Below, in pieces: positions 34,549 to 43,431 of a stretch of 64,000 nucleotides of DNA. This stretch comes from JAIBBD01 sp041390685 (GTDB lineage Bacteria > Chloroflexota > Dehalococcoidia > UBA2979). The DNA lies in contig JAWKPL010000001.1 in the NCBI GenBank assembly GCA_041390685.1, forward strand, positions 2,232,001-2,296,000. Direction: 5' to 3'. The notes beneath the pieces were generated by a model. That model was not told where the DNA came from. It saw only the letters and a program-made list of their open reading frames with translations, and did no database searches. A program made the position numbers and the translations under genes. Numbering within the stretch: position 1 is the stretch's first letter; each line of letters starts with the position of its first letter.

Positions 34549-35777
34549 ATCACGCCCTCCGCTTCGAGCTGCTCGATCTCGGCGTCGCTGATGCCGAGGA
34601 GGCCCCCGTACACCTCGCGGTTGTGCTCGCCGAGGCAGGGCGCGGGGAGGTCGAGCGACCAGTCGGTCTTCGAGAGATGCGCGGCCATCCCCTCGACGCG
34701 GACGCGGCCCATCTCGGTGTGGTTCACCTCGGGCCAGAGGCCCCACGCCTCGGTGTTGGGATCCTGGTCGATGCGCTGCTCGGGCCGCTGGACAGGGGCG
34801 GCCGGGACGCCCGCGGCCTGCAGGCGCTCGGCGACCTCGTCCTCGTCGAAGAGGCGCGTCCAGCGGGACAGGAGGTCGTCGAGTGCGGCCTGATTGGCGA
34901 GGCGCCCCTCGAGGGTCGCGAAGCGGTCATCGCGCACCCAGAGCTCCGCGATCTCCTCGGCGATCGCCTGCCAGTCGGCGTCGTCGCGGCAGGCGATGGC
35001 GACCCAGTGGTCCTCCCGGAGTGCGGGGTAGATGCCGTGTGGCGCCATGGCCGGGGAGTCGCTGTGATTTGCGTCGGGATAGCCTTCGCGGCGGGCGGGC
35101 CGGCCGTTCACGGTCCAGTCGAGGATGGTGGTGCCGGTGAGCGTGGCCGCCGCCTCGGTCATCGAGAGGTCGATCCACTGGCCTTCGCCCGTGCGATGGC
35201 GGTGGTGGAGCGCCGCCAGCATGGCGATCGCGCCGTAGTAGGCACCCGTGTGGTCCATGTACGAGTAGCCCCAGCCCGCCGGCGGCTGGCCGGGAAGCCC
35301 GGAGATGTGCGTCAGGCCGCTGACGGCCTGCACGATGGGGCCCCAGGTCTTGTAGCTGACGTACGGGCCGGAGGCGCCGAAGCCGCAGTTCGAGAGGTAG
35401 ATGATGTCCGGTTTGATCGCGCGGAGGCGTTCGTACCCGAAGCCGAGGCGATCCATGACGCCCGCGGCGAAGTTCTCGGCGACGACGTCGGAGATGGCGA
35501 CCAGGCGAGGCAGGAGTTCGCGGCCCTTCTCCGTCTGGAGGTTGAGCGTGATACCGAGCTTGCCGGCGTTGTGGTTGTTGAAGCCGCCGCCAAGGTTGTG
35601 GCCCCGGCGCTCGTCGATGTAGGGCGGGGAGCCGCGGACGACGTCCCATGCGCCGAGGTTCGAGGGATTCTCGACGCGGATCACCTCGGCGCCGAACGCG
35701 GCGAGGATCTTGCTCGCCCCCGCGCCGGCGAGGACGCCGGAGAAGTCAGTGATGCGGATGCGGTCGAGTGCCTTCAC
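34545..35777 (-). CDS. Class III CoA transferase (CaiB/BaiF), non-catalytic-type subunit
   Basis: 410 aa. Shows RITDFSGVLAGAGASKILAAFGAEVIRVE and the family core, but at the place where formyl-CoA transferase has its catalytic Asp the sequence reads KTWGPIVQAVSGL, with no Asp. GTG 35777 has GGGAGG 5 nt upstream. Its stop overlaps the ATG of the Asp-containing transferase by 4 nt. This active/inactive pair in one operon suggests a heteromeric enzyme. The alignment was done by eye. Confidence 0.85.
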   Translation of the reverse strand: MKALDRIRITDFSGVLAGAGASKILAAFGAEVIRVENPSNLGAWDVVRGSPPYIDERRGHNLGGGFNNHNAGKLGITLNLQTEKGRELLPRLVAISDVVAENFAAGVMDRLGFGYERLRAIKPDIIYLSNCGFGASGPYVSYKTWGPIVQAVSGLTHISGLPGQPPAGWGYSYMDHTGAYYGAIAMLAALHHRHRTGEGQWIDLSMTEAAATLTGTTILDWTVNGRPARREGYPDANHSDSPAMAPHGIYPALREDHWVAIACRDDADWQAIAEEIAELWVRDDRFATLEGRLANQAALDDLLSRWTRLFDEDEVAERLQAAGVPAAPVQRPEQRIDQDPNTEAWGLWPEVNHTEMGRVRVEGMAAHLSKTDWSLDLPAPCLGEHNREVYGGLLGISDAEIEQLEAEGVI

Positions 35778-35981
35778 GGTTGCCTCCCGTGCATCGATGT
35801 CGGCGGCAGCATACTCAACCGTGTGGGCTGACCGCGACCAGCACCGCAACGCCCATCCTAGAGGGCGGTGGCGGTGCGGTGCACAGCGACTGACCGCGCG
35901 AAGCAGTCCGCGAGGAAGGGCGACGGCCCTCCCGCTACAGGGAGGAACGGGGCCCCGGGCTGCGATCCCGCTCCGAGGCGG

Positions 35982-36452
35982 CTATGTGCTGGAGCCGCGC
36001 TCCGTCATGTCGTTGGCTTTCGCGCGGATTTCGGACCACATCGGGACAACCGCTCCGGCGGTGAGGAGGATGGCGCCGAGGATGGTGAGCCAGAGTCCCC
36101 AGCCGATGCCGATGCCGTCCTCGCCCATGATGTCGAAGAAGTCGAGCAGGACGAGCAGGTCGATGATGACCGCGGCGGCCACCAGCCCCCACATCAGCAT
36201 GCTCTCCTCGATGCGGACATTCAGGAACGCATATGCGGCGATGGCGGCGGCGGCCGCGAGGGCGAGGATAACAACGAGGTCGCCCTTGTGGTCCATGCCG
36301 TTGGTGGATAGGTCGATGCCGAGCACGTTTGAGTCGAGCGTCGCCCAGGGGCCGAACACCCCGATAACGAGGAGCAGGATCCCAGCCAACGTCGCCCATT
36401 GAACGGGCTGGTGCACGTAGCGGTCGCGCAGGCGGTCGGTGTACTGCTGCAT
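35982..36452 (-). CDS. Small four-TM membrane protein, unknown function
   Basis: 156 aa. Four hydrophobic segments (about residues 18-38, 57-77, 84-104, 118-138): WATLAGILLLVIGVFGPWATL, LVVILALAAAAAIAAYAFL, LMWGLVAAAVIIDLLVLLDFF, LWLTILGAILLTAGAVVPMW. No catalytic motif. The ATG at 36452 follows AAGGAGG with 5 nt spacing. Stands alone between unrelated genes. Confidence 0.75.
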   Translation of the reverse strand: MQQYTDRLRDRYVHQPVQWATLAGILLLVIGVFGPWATLDSNVLGIDLSTNGMDHKGDLVVILALAAAAAIAAYAFLNVRIEESMLMWGLVAAAVIIDLLVLLDFFDIMGEDGIGIGWGLWLTILGAILLTAGAVVPMWSEIRAKANDMTERGSST

Positions 36453-36598
36453 CGAGGCCTCCTTCGATGGCACTCTCCAGCGGTGGTTACGCGCGGGATT
36501 GTACAGATACGCCCGCCACTTGTGGCGCCCGGGAGTCGATCCGATGAGGGCTGCGCCGGCGGCCGGAGGGAGTGGCCGCGTCTGACCGGCGGCCGGAA

Positions 36599-36934
36599 CT
36601 ACTCCGACTCTCCAACGGGCTCGATCGACGTCGTGATGCAGGCCACCTGCCAGTTTGCGCCGACGTATCGGAGGTACACGGGGCTCTCGTTCCGGAGGAG
36701 GTCAAGGACCTGAGCGAAGCTGTCCCACGGGTAGTGGCACCATATGTAGCCTCCCGGCTTCTGCTCGTCCGTTGGAGGCAGGGTGGACGGGTCGCGGTGG
36801 AAGTATGCGGCTCCGATCAACGATCCGTTGGCACGGCGAAGTCCGATGATGGCACGGTACTGGTAGCCGGTCGCGTTCATGCCACCGCCGTAGTAGTCGA
36901 CGTCGTACGAGATGATCTCCTCGATGGAGGACAT
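36599..36934 (-). CDS. Hypothetical protein
   Basis: 111 aa, no signal or membrane segment, not recognised. Composition is normal for a real soluble protein (aromatic-rich: DYYGGGMNATGYQYRAIIGL, YIWCHYPWDSF), with base composition somewhat lower in GC than its neighbours. A GGGAGCAACGGCG site precedes the ATG. Probably a small alpha/beta domain. Confidence 0.65.
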   Translation of the reverse strand: MSSIEEIISYDVDYYGGGMNATGYQYRAIIGLRRANGSLIGAAYFHRDPSTLPPTDEQKPGGYIWCHYPWDSFAQVLDLLRNESPVYLRYVGANWQVACITTSIEPVGESE

Positions 36935-37092
36935 CGCCGTTGCTCCCTTCGCGATCGGTGTTCCGTGCCCGCTACCGCCTGCCGACGCGCCGGCGAATCG
37001 TATCGCGTCGTGGTGGGCTCTGGTGCGTCATGGGCTATCCTTGAAGACGAGATCCCAATCTTAAGCTCCCCGCGTCGAGACCGGAAATCAGT

Positions 37093-38382
37093 GTGCCGTC
37101 ACCTGGCGATGCTGGCGTCAGCAGGTTGTTTCACCGCCCTCTGTCGCGGCGCGGGTTTCTGGAGGGGGCGACCACGATCGCGATCGCGGCGCCGCTTCTC
37201 GCCCATCCGATCATCCCGGGAGTGCGCGACCTTGACATGGACGGCGATCCGCGACTGCGTCCGGAAGCGAAGCTGCCGCTCGAGGGGTTCTTGGAGCGGT
37301 ACACCGATGTGATCCGTGGCCGGCGAATCCGGATCGGCTGCTCGTTCTCGGCGGAGTCGATCGGAGTGGACGGGCGGCGCGCGAGCGAGCGAAGGCATGC
37401 GCGCGCCATGCAGTTGCTCACGGCCGCGGTCGATGAGCTGGGGATGACCGACATCCGGCTCGGACTGCGTTGGAGCAACCTAGCGCCAGACGGTGGAACA
37501 GACCTGACGCGCTTCTATGCGCCGTACCTCGATTACTGCTTCTCGCACCCACGCGTTCGCGAGGTCGCGCTCGACTTCGGACCGCTGAAGACGTTCCGCT
37601 GGCCGGAGATTCACGTGCCGCAACCCGTGCTCGACCGGCTGGATGCCGTCCCGAGCTACAAGGCGGAGATCCGGCCGGATATGGCGGTTGCCCGGCTGGG
37701 CATCGAGCATCTCGGGCGGGCGGTGGAGTCCGTGGGGCGGGAGTATGGGGGCGCGAAGCCCGTGGCATTGAGCCTCAACGAGCCGTTCCATGGCTTTGGT
37801 CGATTCCGGTGGACGATGAGCGAGGCGTACCTCCTCCAGGTCGTCGACACGGTGGTTGGCTCGCGGCATTTCGCGGACGCGGGCGTGCTGGTGAATTCAG
37901 CACAGGGGCTCGACCTCCGACGGATCGCCGAGTTCTTTCGGATGCTGAACCGGGAGCGGCCCGCGCTGCGAGGGCGACTGACGAGCGGCTTCGATATCTA
38001 CCCCTTCCTGCCGCCGATGACCGACTTTCCCGTGCTCCGACAGCTCCTGGGGAACATCCGAGCGCGGAAGCGCGGATGGGAGCATCAGGTCGGCCCGAAC
38101 CTGGAGCTTGCGCGGAATCCGGAGTACGCGTATCGCATCGAGGTGACCGAGGCGCAGGCGGAGCCGTTCGGGACGCACCCGAGTGTGGGGAACTCGCTGC
38201 CGCACTTCCAGCATGTGCTTGCGGAGTGTTTCGACCGAATCCTCGATCCGGAGCAGGACGAGTCTGTGATCCGGCTCTTCGGGATCGAGTACCAGTTGCG
38301 GCTGCAGCAGTCGGGGCGGGCGGCCCCGGACAACCTCGCGATCCTGGAGTTGACGAAACGGATCAACGAGATCGCGAGCTGA
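37093..38382 (+). CDS. Tat-exported protein, TIM-barrel-like, possible glycoside hydrolase
   Basis: 429 aa. A twin-arginine signal (PLSRRGFLEGATTIAIAAPLLA, R19-R20) directs export folded. The mature part shows alternating strand/helix spacing with lines resembling a glycosidase barrel (MTDIRLGLRWSNLAPDGG, KPVALSLNEPFHGFG, where a Glu follows SLN as in an acid/base NEP motif). The NEP at about residue 231 is the typical acid/base motif of clan A glycosidases. A nucleophile is less clear (TSGFDIYPFLP; IEVTEAQAEPF, with E near 352). Substrate unknown. GTG start. Confidence 0.6.
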   Translation: MPSPGDAGVSRLFHRPLSRRGFLEGATTIAIAAPLLAHPIIPGVRDLDMDGDPRLRPEAKLPLEGFLERYTDVIRGRRIRIGCSFSAESIGVDGRRASERRHARAMQLLTAAVDELGMTDIRLGLRWSNLAPDGGTDLTRFYAPYLDYCFSHPRVREVALDFGPLKTFRWPEIHVPQPVLDRLDAVPSYKAEIRPDMAVARLGIEHLGRAVESVGREYGGAKPVALSLNEPFHGFGRFRWTMSEAYLLQVVDTVVGSRHFADAGVLVNSAQGLDLRRIAEFFRMLNRERPALRGRLTSGFDIYPFLPPMTDFPVLRQLLGNIRARKRGWEHQVGPNLELARNPEYAYRIEVTEAQAEPFGTHPSVGNSLPHFQHVLAECFDRILDPEQDESVIRLFGIEYQLRLQQSGRAAPDNLAILELTKRINEIAS

Positions 38383-38452
38383 CGGGGAGTCGGGGGCAGC
38401 CGACAGGCCGCCGTGCGTACGGGTTCGAAGCGGGAGCTGGTCGTCGGAAGGG

Positions 38453-38920
38453 ATGGAGTCGACGGTGAATGCGGCGGGTTGGTCTAACGACGCGATCGCG
38501 CATGTGCAGGATGTTCTCGATCGGTCCGCGGCGACGGCGACGCCGGAGGTTGGACGCGTGTTCGCGCGGCCCGACTGGCGGCTTGGGGCGCGTGACTTCC
38601 TCGAGATGTGGTCAGGCCAGCGGTGGTGCACCATCGCGTCCGTGGGGCCGCAAGGGCAGCCGCACATCGCGGTGGTGCATGCCGACTTCCAGCCCGACGG
38701 GCGGTTGACGATGCGGATGTTCACGGGGTCCGTCCGCGCGCGGGACATCCAGACGAACGACCGCGTGGCGCTCTCGAAGAACCTCGATGGCGCGGTTGCG
38801 ATGGTGTACGGCCGCGCGCGTCGCGTGCCCGGCACGGAGGCGGTCCGGCAAGACTCGGAGACCGTCGAGGTCGAGGTTCAAGTGCGACGGATCTACGCGA
38901 TGCGACCCAGGTCGGCTTGA
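38453..38920 (+). CDS. Pyridoxamine 5'-phosphate oxidase-like FMN-binding protein
   Basis: 155 aa split-barrel flavoprotein. WCTIASVGPQGQPHIAVVH and TGSVRARDIQTNDRVALS are the usual FMN-phosphate and flavin-contact lines (NxR-like segment). Members reduce or bind F420/FMN. Start is either ATG 38453 or GTG 38465; the ribosome site GGAAGGG overlaps closely with the ATG, so GTG 38465 may be the true start. Confidence 0.75.
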   Translation: MESTVNAAGWSNDAIAHVQDVLDRSAATATPEVGRVFARPDWRLGARDFLEMWSGQRWCTIASVGPQGQPHIAVVHADFQPDGRLTMRMFTGSVRARDIQTNDRVALSKNLDGAVAMVYGRARRVPGTEAVRQDSETVEVEVQVRRIYAMRPRSA

Positions 38921-38921
38921 C

Positions 38922-39116
38922 TCAGTCGTGCGGTCGATCAGCGTTCCTGTCCTGGGACGGGCGCGACGGTGGCCGCCGGCCTGATCGCCTCAGTGCCTCG
39001 TTGAGGAGGTGCTCGATCTGCGCGTTGACGCTGCGAAGGTCGTCGCCCGCCCATCGCTCGATGGCGTTGTAGGTCGCGGGATCCAGGCGCAGCAGGAAGC
39101 GCTTGCGCTCAGCCAT
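38922..39116 (-). CDS. Ribbon-helix-helix (Arc-like) DNA-binding protein
   Basis: 64 aa. MAERKRFLLRLDPATYNAIERWAGD and SVNAQIEHLLNEAL form a beta-strand and two helices, as in Arc/CopG repressors. Lies 15 bp after the SPFH gene on the same strand. Such RHH proteins are commonly encoded beside SPFH proteins in actinobacteria and related lineages. It may autoregulate that operon. C-terminal tail is disordered and basic. Confidence 0.75.
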   Translation of the reverse strand: MAERKRFLLRLDPATYNAIERWAGDDLRSVNAQIEHLLNEALRRSGRRPPSRPSQDRNADRPHD

Positions 39117-39131
39117 GTCCGGGCCTCGGTG

Positions 39132-40040
39132 CTACCGGGATAGCGTGCCCACGTTCACCACGGGGCTGGTCGGCTGGTCGCTCGTGAGGACCGTCAGGAG
39201 GTTCGTGACCATCGTGGCCTTGCGCTCGTCATCGAGGTCGACGAGGCCGCCGGTCTCGATCTGCTGGAGGGCGAGACGGACCATGCCGACGGCGCCGTCC
39301 ACGATGCGGGCACGAGCCGCGACGATGGCGCTCGCCTGCTGGCGGCGCAACATCGCCTCGGCGATCTCGGGCGCGTAGGCGAGGTCGGTGAGGCGCGCCT
39401 CGATGACGTGGACGCCAGCGACGTCCAGGCGGGCCTGCAGTTCGCGGGTCAGGGTGACGGCGACTTCCTCGGCGTCACCGGTGAGGGTGAGGGCGGACTG
39501 GTCCTCGCCGTAGTCGTCGTAGGGGTACGAACGGGCGAGGTGGCGGACGGCGGTCTCGCTCTGGACGACGACGAAGTCCTGGTAGTCGTCGACATCGAAG
39601 ATGGCGCGCGCGGTGTCGACGACCTGCCAGACGACGACGGCGGCGATGTTGATCGGGTTGCCGTTGGCGTCATTGACCTTTGACGTGTGGCTGTTGAAGT
39701 TGCGCGCGCGGAGGGAGAGCTTGCGCCGCTCGGCGACAGTCAACGGGTTGACCCACCACCAGCCGGACTGCTTCAGCGTGCCCTGGTAGGAGCCGAACAG
39801 GACCAGGACACTCGCCTGATTGGGTTCGAGGATGAGGAAGCCCGCCAGGGCGACCGACGCGAGCACGAGGATGACGACGCCGGCAATCCAGAGCGGCGGC
39901 AGTTCCTCGATGATGCCGAGGACGACGGCAGCGGCGCCACCAGCACCGAGTACGAGCACCAGCGCGAGCCCGGCGAGTCCGGGCAGGGCGCCTGCCGGAC
40001 GCTCGTCCGCGACACCTCGGACATCGATGCGAGCAGTCAT
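39132..40040 (-). CDS. SPFH/Band 7 domain membrane protein
   Basis: 302 aa. Two membrane segments near residues 20-40 and 48-68, then an SPFH domain (ILEPNQASVLVLFGSYQGTL, KVNDANGNPINIAAVVVWQV, VIEARLTDLAYAPEIAEAMLRRQQA). These form large oligomeric cages in membranes and are linked to membrane microdomains and proteolysis. The ATG is preceded by GGGAGG. Forms an operon with the RHH gene. Confidence 0.88.
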   Translation of the reverse strand: MTARIDVRGVADERPAGALPGLAGLALVLVLGAGGAAAVVLGIIEELPPLWIAGVVILVLASVALAGFLILEPNQASVLVLFGSYQGTLKQSGWWWVNPLTVAERRKLSLRARNFNSHTSKVNDANGNPINIAAVVVWQVVDTARAIFDVDDYQDFVVVQSETAVRHLARSYPYDDYGEDQSALTLTGDAEEVAVTLTRELQARLDVAGVHVIEARLTDLAYAPEIAEAMLRRQQASAIVAARARIVDGAVGMVRLALQQIETGGLVDLDDERKATMVTNLLTVLTSDQPTSPVVNVGTLSR

Positions 40041-40096
40041 TGCGTTCCTCCCATGCGATATCGCGATGATATCACGCGGGGGGAATGCTCTGCAGC

Positions 40097-40186
40097 CTAG
40101 CGGGACTCGCGGACGATCTGGATCAGGACGCCGCCGGCCTTCTCCGGGTGAATCCAGGCGAAGTCCTCGGCGACGTCGCCGACGAT
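40097..40186 (-). pseudogene. C-terminal tail of the VOC gene beyond the amber codon
   Basis: Same frame as the 40187-41008 gene. Encodes FAWIHPEKAGGVLIQIVRES, a typical last strand of a VOC domain. It should be part of the protein, so the TAG is either a recent nonsense mutation, a read-through codon or a sequence error. Confidence 0.7.
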
Positions 40187-41008
40187 CTAGAGGCCGCGGT
40201 CGCGGACGAAGTCCGCGGCGGCGCGCACATCGCGCGTGGCGAGCGCGATGTGATGCATCGTCCCGTTGCTGCGTCCGCCATAGCGTTCGAGGAAGCGGGC
40301 GGTACCGCTGCCTTCGCGCTGCGGGAGGACGGCTACGATCTCGCCGCCGTCACGGCCGATGGGGATGTTGAGGACGCGGACGCCATCGGATTCCACGAAG
40401 CGTCCGCCCTGGTTGATGGGGGAGCGGAAGGGGTCGACGCGGAACCCCATCACGTTGCACCAGACGTGGCGGGCGGCCTCGAGGTCGTTCGTGACGACGC
40501 CAATGTGGTGGAGGCGGGTGAAGATGCCGGCGCCCTGGTAGCGGTCGCCGACGCGGTGATTGTCCGGCGTCCAGATCTCGAGGAGCACACCGAGGCAGTC
40601 GCGGGGATGGAAGAAGGCGACCTGGGTCCACGGCTCGTCGGAGGCCAGTTGCTCGGGGGACGCGGCGATCTGGGTGAGGCCCGAGGCACGGAGATGCGCG
40701 ACGTCTTCGGCGACGTTGTCCGAGTGCAGGCAGATGTGGTGGAGCGCGCCAACACCGCCACGCGCTTCCACGAAACGGTGGGTGCCGCCTGCACGGGTCC
40801 CGTCACGGGGGGCGGCGTTCAGTTCGAGTTCGGCGTTTCCGATGGGGATGTCGAGGATGTCTGTCGGGTCGGCGCCCCGCTGCTTGTTTCCCTCGGGGTA
40901 TGGCGAGCGGGTGGTGTCGACGCGGAGGCCGAGCGCATCGGCGAAGACGGACTTCGCGGCGACCAGATCGGCGACGGCAATTCCGGCGTGGTGAATTCGG
41001 TCGAACAT
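40187..41008 (-). CDS. Two-domain VOC (glyoxalase/epimerase-like) protein, truncated by in-frame amber
   Basis: As read, 273 aa: two glyoxalase-like VOC domains (about 1-140 and 150-273), starting MFDRIHHAGIAVADL and, in the second, RLHHIGVVTNDL. Metal-ligand His/Glu positions are visible at HHAGI, LHHICL, RLHHIGV and TMHHIAL. The TAG at 40187-40189 falls in the last beta-strand region. Downstream, in the same frame, 30 codons (IVGDVAEDFAWIHPEKAGG to VRESR) continue the domain to a natural stop at 40097. AGGAG lies 6 nt before the ATG. Similar to methylmalonyl-CoA epimerase; substrate unknown. Confidence 0.75.
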   Translation of the reverse strand: MFDRIHHAGIAVADLVAAKSVFADALGLRVDTTRSPYPEGNKQRGADPTDILDIPIGNAELELNAAPRDGTRAGGTHRFVEARGGVGALHHICLHSDNVAEDVAHLRASGLTQIAASPEQLASDEPWTQVAFFHPRDCLGVLLEIWTPDNHRVGDRYQGAGIFTRLHHIGVVTNDLEAARHVWCNVMGFRVDPFRSPINQGGRFVESDGVRVLNIPIGRDGGEIVAVLPQREGSGTARFLERYGGRSNGTMHHIALATRDVRAAADFVRDRGL

Positions 41009-41097
41009 ACGGCTCCTGCCTCGCTGTGTGAACGCGAACGTGATGGCTGACATGTACCGCGGCCATCGGACGCTGTCGAGGGGGTTGCGCGGCGGAC

Positions 41098-41126
41098 GTG
41101 ACAAGAACAAGTGTGCGATCTATAGT
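41098..41126 (+). promoter_or_regulatory. Promoter of the mrfAB-like pair
   Basis: GTGACA at 41098-41103, 17 bp spacer, TATAGT at 41121-41126. Transcription would start near 41133, which rules out the in-frame ATG at 41129 and fits the ATG at 41156. Confidence 0.6.
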
Positions 41127-41155
41127 CCATGCGTTCTGATGAATGCGAGGAACGC

Positions 41156-43429
41156 ATGGGTGTCCAGGCGGCGATCGAGCGATTGCAGCACGGGGGGCCG
41201 CTCGCGAGCTCGTTTGTGGAGTGGCGCGAGGTCCCGGCGGAGCCAGCGCTCTTCGATGCATGGCGAGGCGTGGACAGGCGTATCGTGGAGGCGCTCGCGC
41301 GGCGTGGCGTGGGAGCGCCGTACGTCCATCAGGCCGCGGCCATCGAGGGGGCGCTGGCGGGAGACGATGTCGTCGTCGTGACGCCGCCGGCGTCGGGCAA
41401 GACGCTGTGCTACACGGTACCGGTGCTGCAGGCGATCCTGGACGAGCCTCGTTCTCGGGCGCTGTACCTGTTTCCGACCAAGGCGCTGGCACAGGATCAG
41501 CTGCACGAACTGCATGGCCTCGTCACCGAGGCCGGGGTGGACGTGAAAACGTTCACGTACGACGGGGACACGAACCCGACGGCTCGAGGTCAGGTGCGCA
41601 CCGCGGGCCACGTGGTGATTACCAACCCCGACATGCTCCACACGGGGATCCTGCCGCACCACACGAAGTGGACGCGGCTGTTCGAGCACCTGCGGTACGT
41701 CGTGGTGGACGAGCTGCACACCTACCGAGGCGTGTTCGGCTCCAACGTGGCGAATGTGATCCGGCGGCTGCGTCGCATCTGCGACTTCTACGGATCGAAT
41801 CCGACGTTCATCTGCTGCTCGGCGACGATCGCGAACCCGGGCGAACTCGCGGAGGCGCTCCTCGGGAGGCCGGTGCGTGTGGTCGATGACAACGGGGCGC
41901 CTCGCGGGCGGCGAGTGGTCGGGCTCTTCAACCCGCCGGTCGTGAACCGCGAACTCGGGATCCGCCAGGGCGTCGTCAACGCGACCACGAGCATCGCGAG
42001 CGAGCTGCAAGAGGCGGGGGTGCAGACACTGGTGTTTGCGGGGAGCCGGACGCGGGTCGAGTTGCTGACGCAGTACCTCCGGGAGGCGCCGGGTGGCCTC
42101 GGGAGGCCGGGAGAGCCGGAGCGGGTCCGGGGGTACCGGTCCGGGTACCTGCCGAAGGAGCGGCGGGAGATCGAGGCGGCGATGCGGGAAGGCCGGGTGC
42201 GGTCGGTAGTGGCGACGAACGCACTGGAGCTCGGGATCGACGTGGGCGGGCTCGACGCGGTGGTCGTGGCGGGGTACCCGGGGACCGTCGCCAGCCTGCG
42301 GCAGCAGATGGGGCGCGCCGGGCGGCGGCAGGCGGAGTCGCTGTCGGTGCTCGTGGCGTCGTCGTCGCCGCTCGACCAGTACGTGGTCATGCACCCGGAG
42401 TACCTGTTTGGCGGTGCGGTGGAGGCGGGGCGCATCGATGCGGACAACCCGATGATCGCGGCCGAGCACCTGAAATGCGCTGTGTTCGAGTTGCCGGTGG
42501 AGGCGACGGAGTACGGGCTCCTTGGGCGCCGTTCCGAGGAACTGGCGGACGCGCTCGTCGAGACGGGGATGGTGCATCGGTCGGCGGAGGGGCGGCTGTA
42601 CTGGTCAGACGAGGCATTCCCGGCACACGAGGTGTCGTTGCGGACGGGTGCCGACGCGAACGTCGTGATCATCGAGCAGGGAGTGACACCGCGCGTGATT
42701 GGCGAAGTCGACCGTCCGAGCGCCATGACGCTGGTGCACGACGAGGCGATTTACGTCCACGACGGACGCCAGTATCACGTCGACCTCCTCGACTGGGAGG
42801 AGTTGAAGGCGTACGTGCGGCCGGTGGACGTGGACTACTACACGGACGCGCACCTCGCGGTGGATCTCAAGGTGATCGAGGAGTGGGAGGCGACAAACGC
42901 CGGTCCGGCGACCGCCTGGGGCGAGGTGTCGATCACATACCTCGCGACGTTGTTCAAGAAGATCCGGCTGCACACGCACGAGAACATCGGGTGGGGAAAG
43001 ATCAAACTCCCACAGGACGACATGCACACGGCGTCCTTCTGGCTGACCCTCGAGCCGTCCGTCACGCGGGGCGTGCGCGACATCGAGGGGGCCTTGCTGG
43101 GACTCGGACAGCTCCTTGTCCAGGCGGCGCCGTTGTTGCTGATGTGCGACGCGCACGATCTGCAGCTGGCGACGCAGGTGAAGTCGCCGCACACGGGGCT
43201 GCCGACGGTGTTCCTCTGGGAGACCGTGCCGGGCGGGATTGGATTCAGTGAGCACCTCTTTCGCGAGGCCGAGCGCCTCGTGACGTTCGCACGTGAGCTG
43301 GTCGAAGCGTGCGGCTGCTACGAGGGGTGTCCCGGGTGCGTCGGGCCGCCGGCAGCGCCGGGGCTCGGTGTGCGCGCGGACGTGGTCGCGCTGTTGCGAG
43401 CGCTCTCGGCGTTCGACGCCGCGGCGTAA
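41156..43429 (+). CDS. mrfA: MrfA/YprA-type DEAD/DEAH repair helicase with DUF1998 zinc domain
   Basis: About 757 aa. Superfamily 2 helicase core: Walker A PPASGKT near residues 78-84, DELH in VVVDELHTYRG, SAT in CCSATIAN, and motif VI QQMGRAGRR. The C-terminal DUF1998 segment ends with a four-Cys zinc motif CGCYEGCPGC, the hallmark of B. subtilis MrfA, which repairs mitomycin C lesions without UvrABC. Start ATG 41156 has GAGG 5 nt upstream and fits the promoter; the frame also has an ATG at 41129. It is followed 2 bp later by the exonuclease partner. Confidence 0.85.
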   Translation: MGVQAAIERLQHGGPLASSFVEWREVPAEPALFDAWRGVDRRIVEALARRGVGAPYVHQAAAIEGALAGDDVVVVTPPASGKTLCYTVPVLQAILDEPRSRALYLFPTKALAQDQLHELHGLVTEAGVDVKTFTYDGDTNPTARGQVRTAGHVVITNPDMLHTGILPHHTKWTRLFEHLRYVVVDELHTYRGVFGSNVANVIRRLRRICDFYGSNPTFICCSATIANPGELAEALLGRPVRVVDDNGAPRGRRVVGLFNPPVVNRELGIRQGVVNATTSIASELQEAGVQTLVFAGSRTRVELLTQYLREAPGGLGRPGEPERVRGYRSGYLPKERREIEAAMREGRVRSVVATNALELGIDVGGLDAVVVAGYPGTVASLRQQMGRAGRRQAESLSVLVASSSPLDQYVVMHPEYLFGGAVEAGRIDADNPMIAAEHLKCAVFELPVEATEYGLLGRRSEELADALVETGMVHRSAEGRLYWSDEAFPAHEVSLRTGADANVVIIEQGVTPRVIGEVDRPSAMTLVHDEAIYVHDGRQYHVDLLDWEELKAYVRPVDVDYYTDAHLAVDLKVIEEWEATNAGPATAWGEVSITYLATLFKKIRLHTHENIGWGKIKLPQDDMHTASFWLTLEPSVTRGVRDIEGALLGLGQLLVQAAPLLLMCDAHDLQLATQVKSPHTGLPTVFLWETVPGGIGFSEHLFREAERLVTFARELVEACGCYEGCPGCVGPPAAPGLGVRADVVALLRALSAFDAAA

Positions 43430-43431
43430 CG

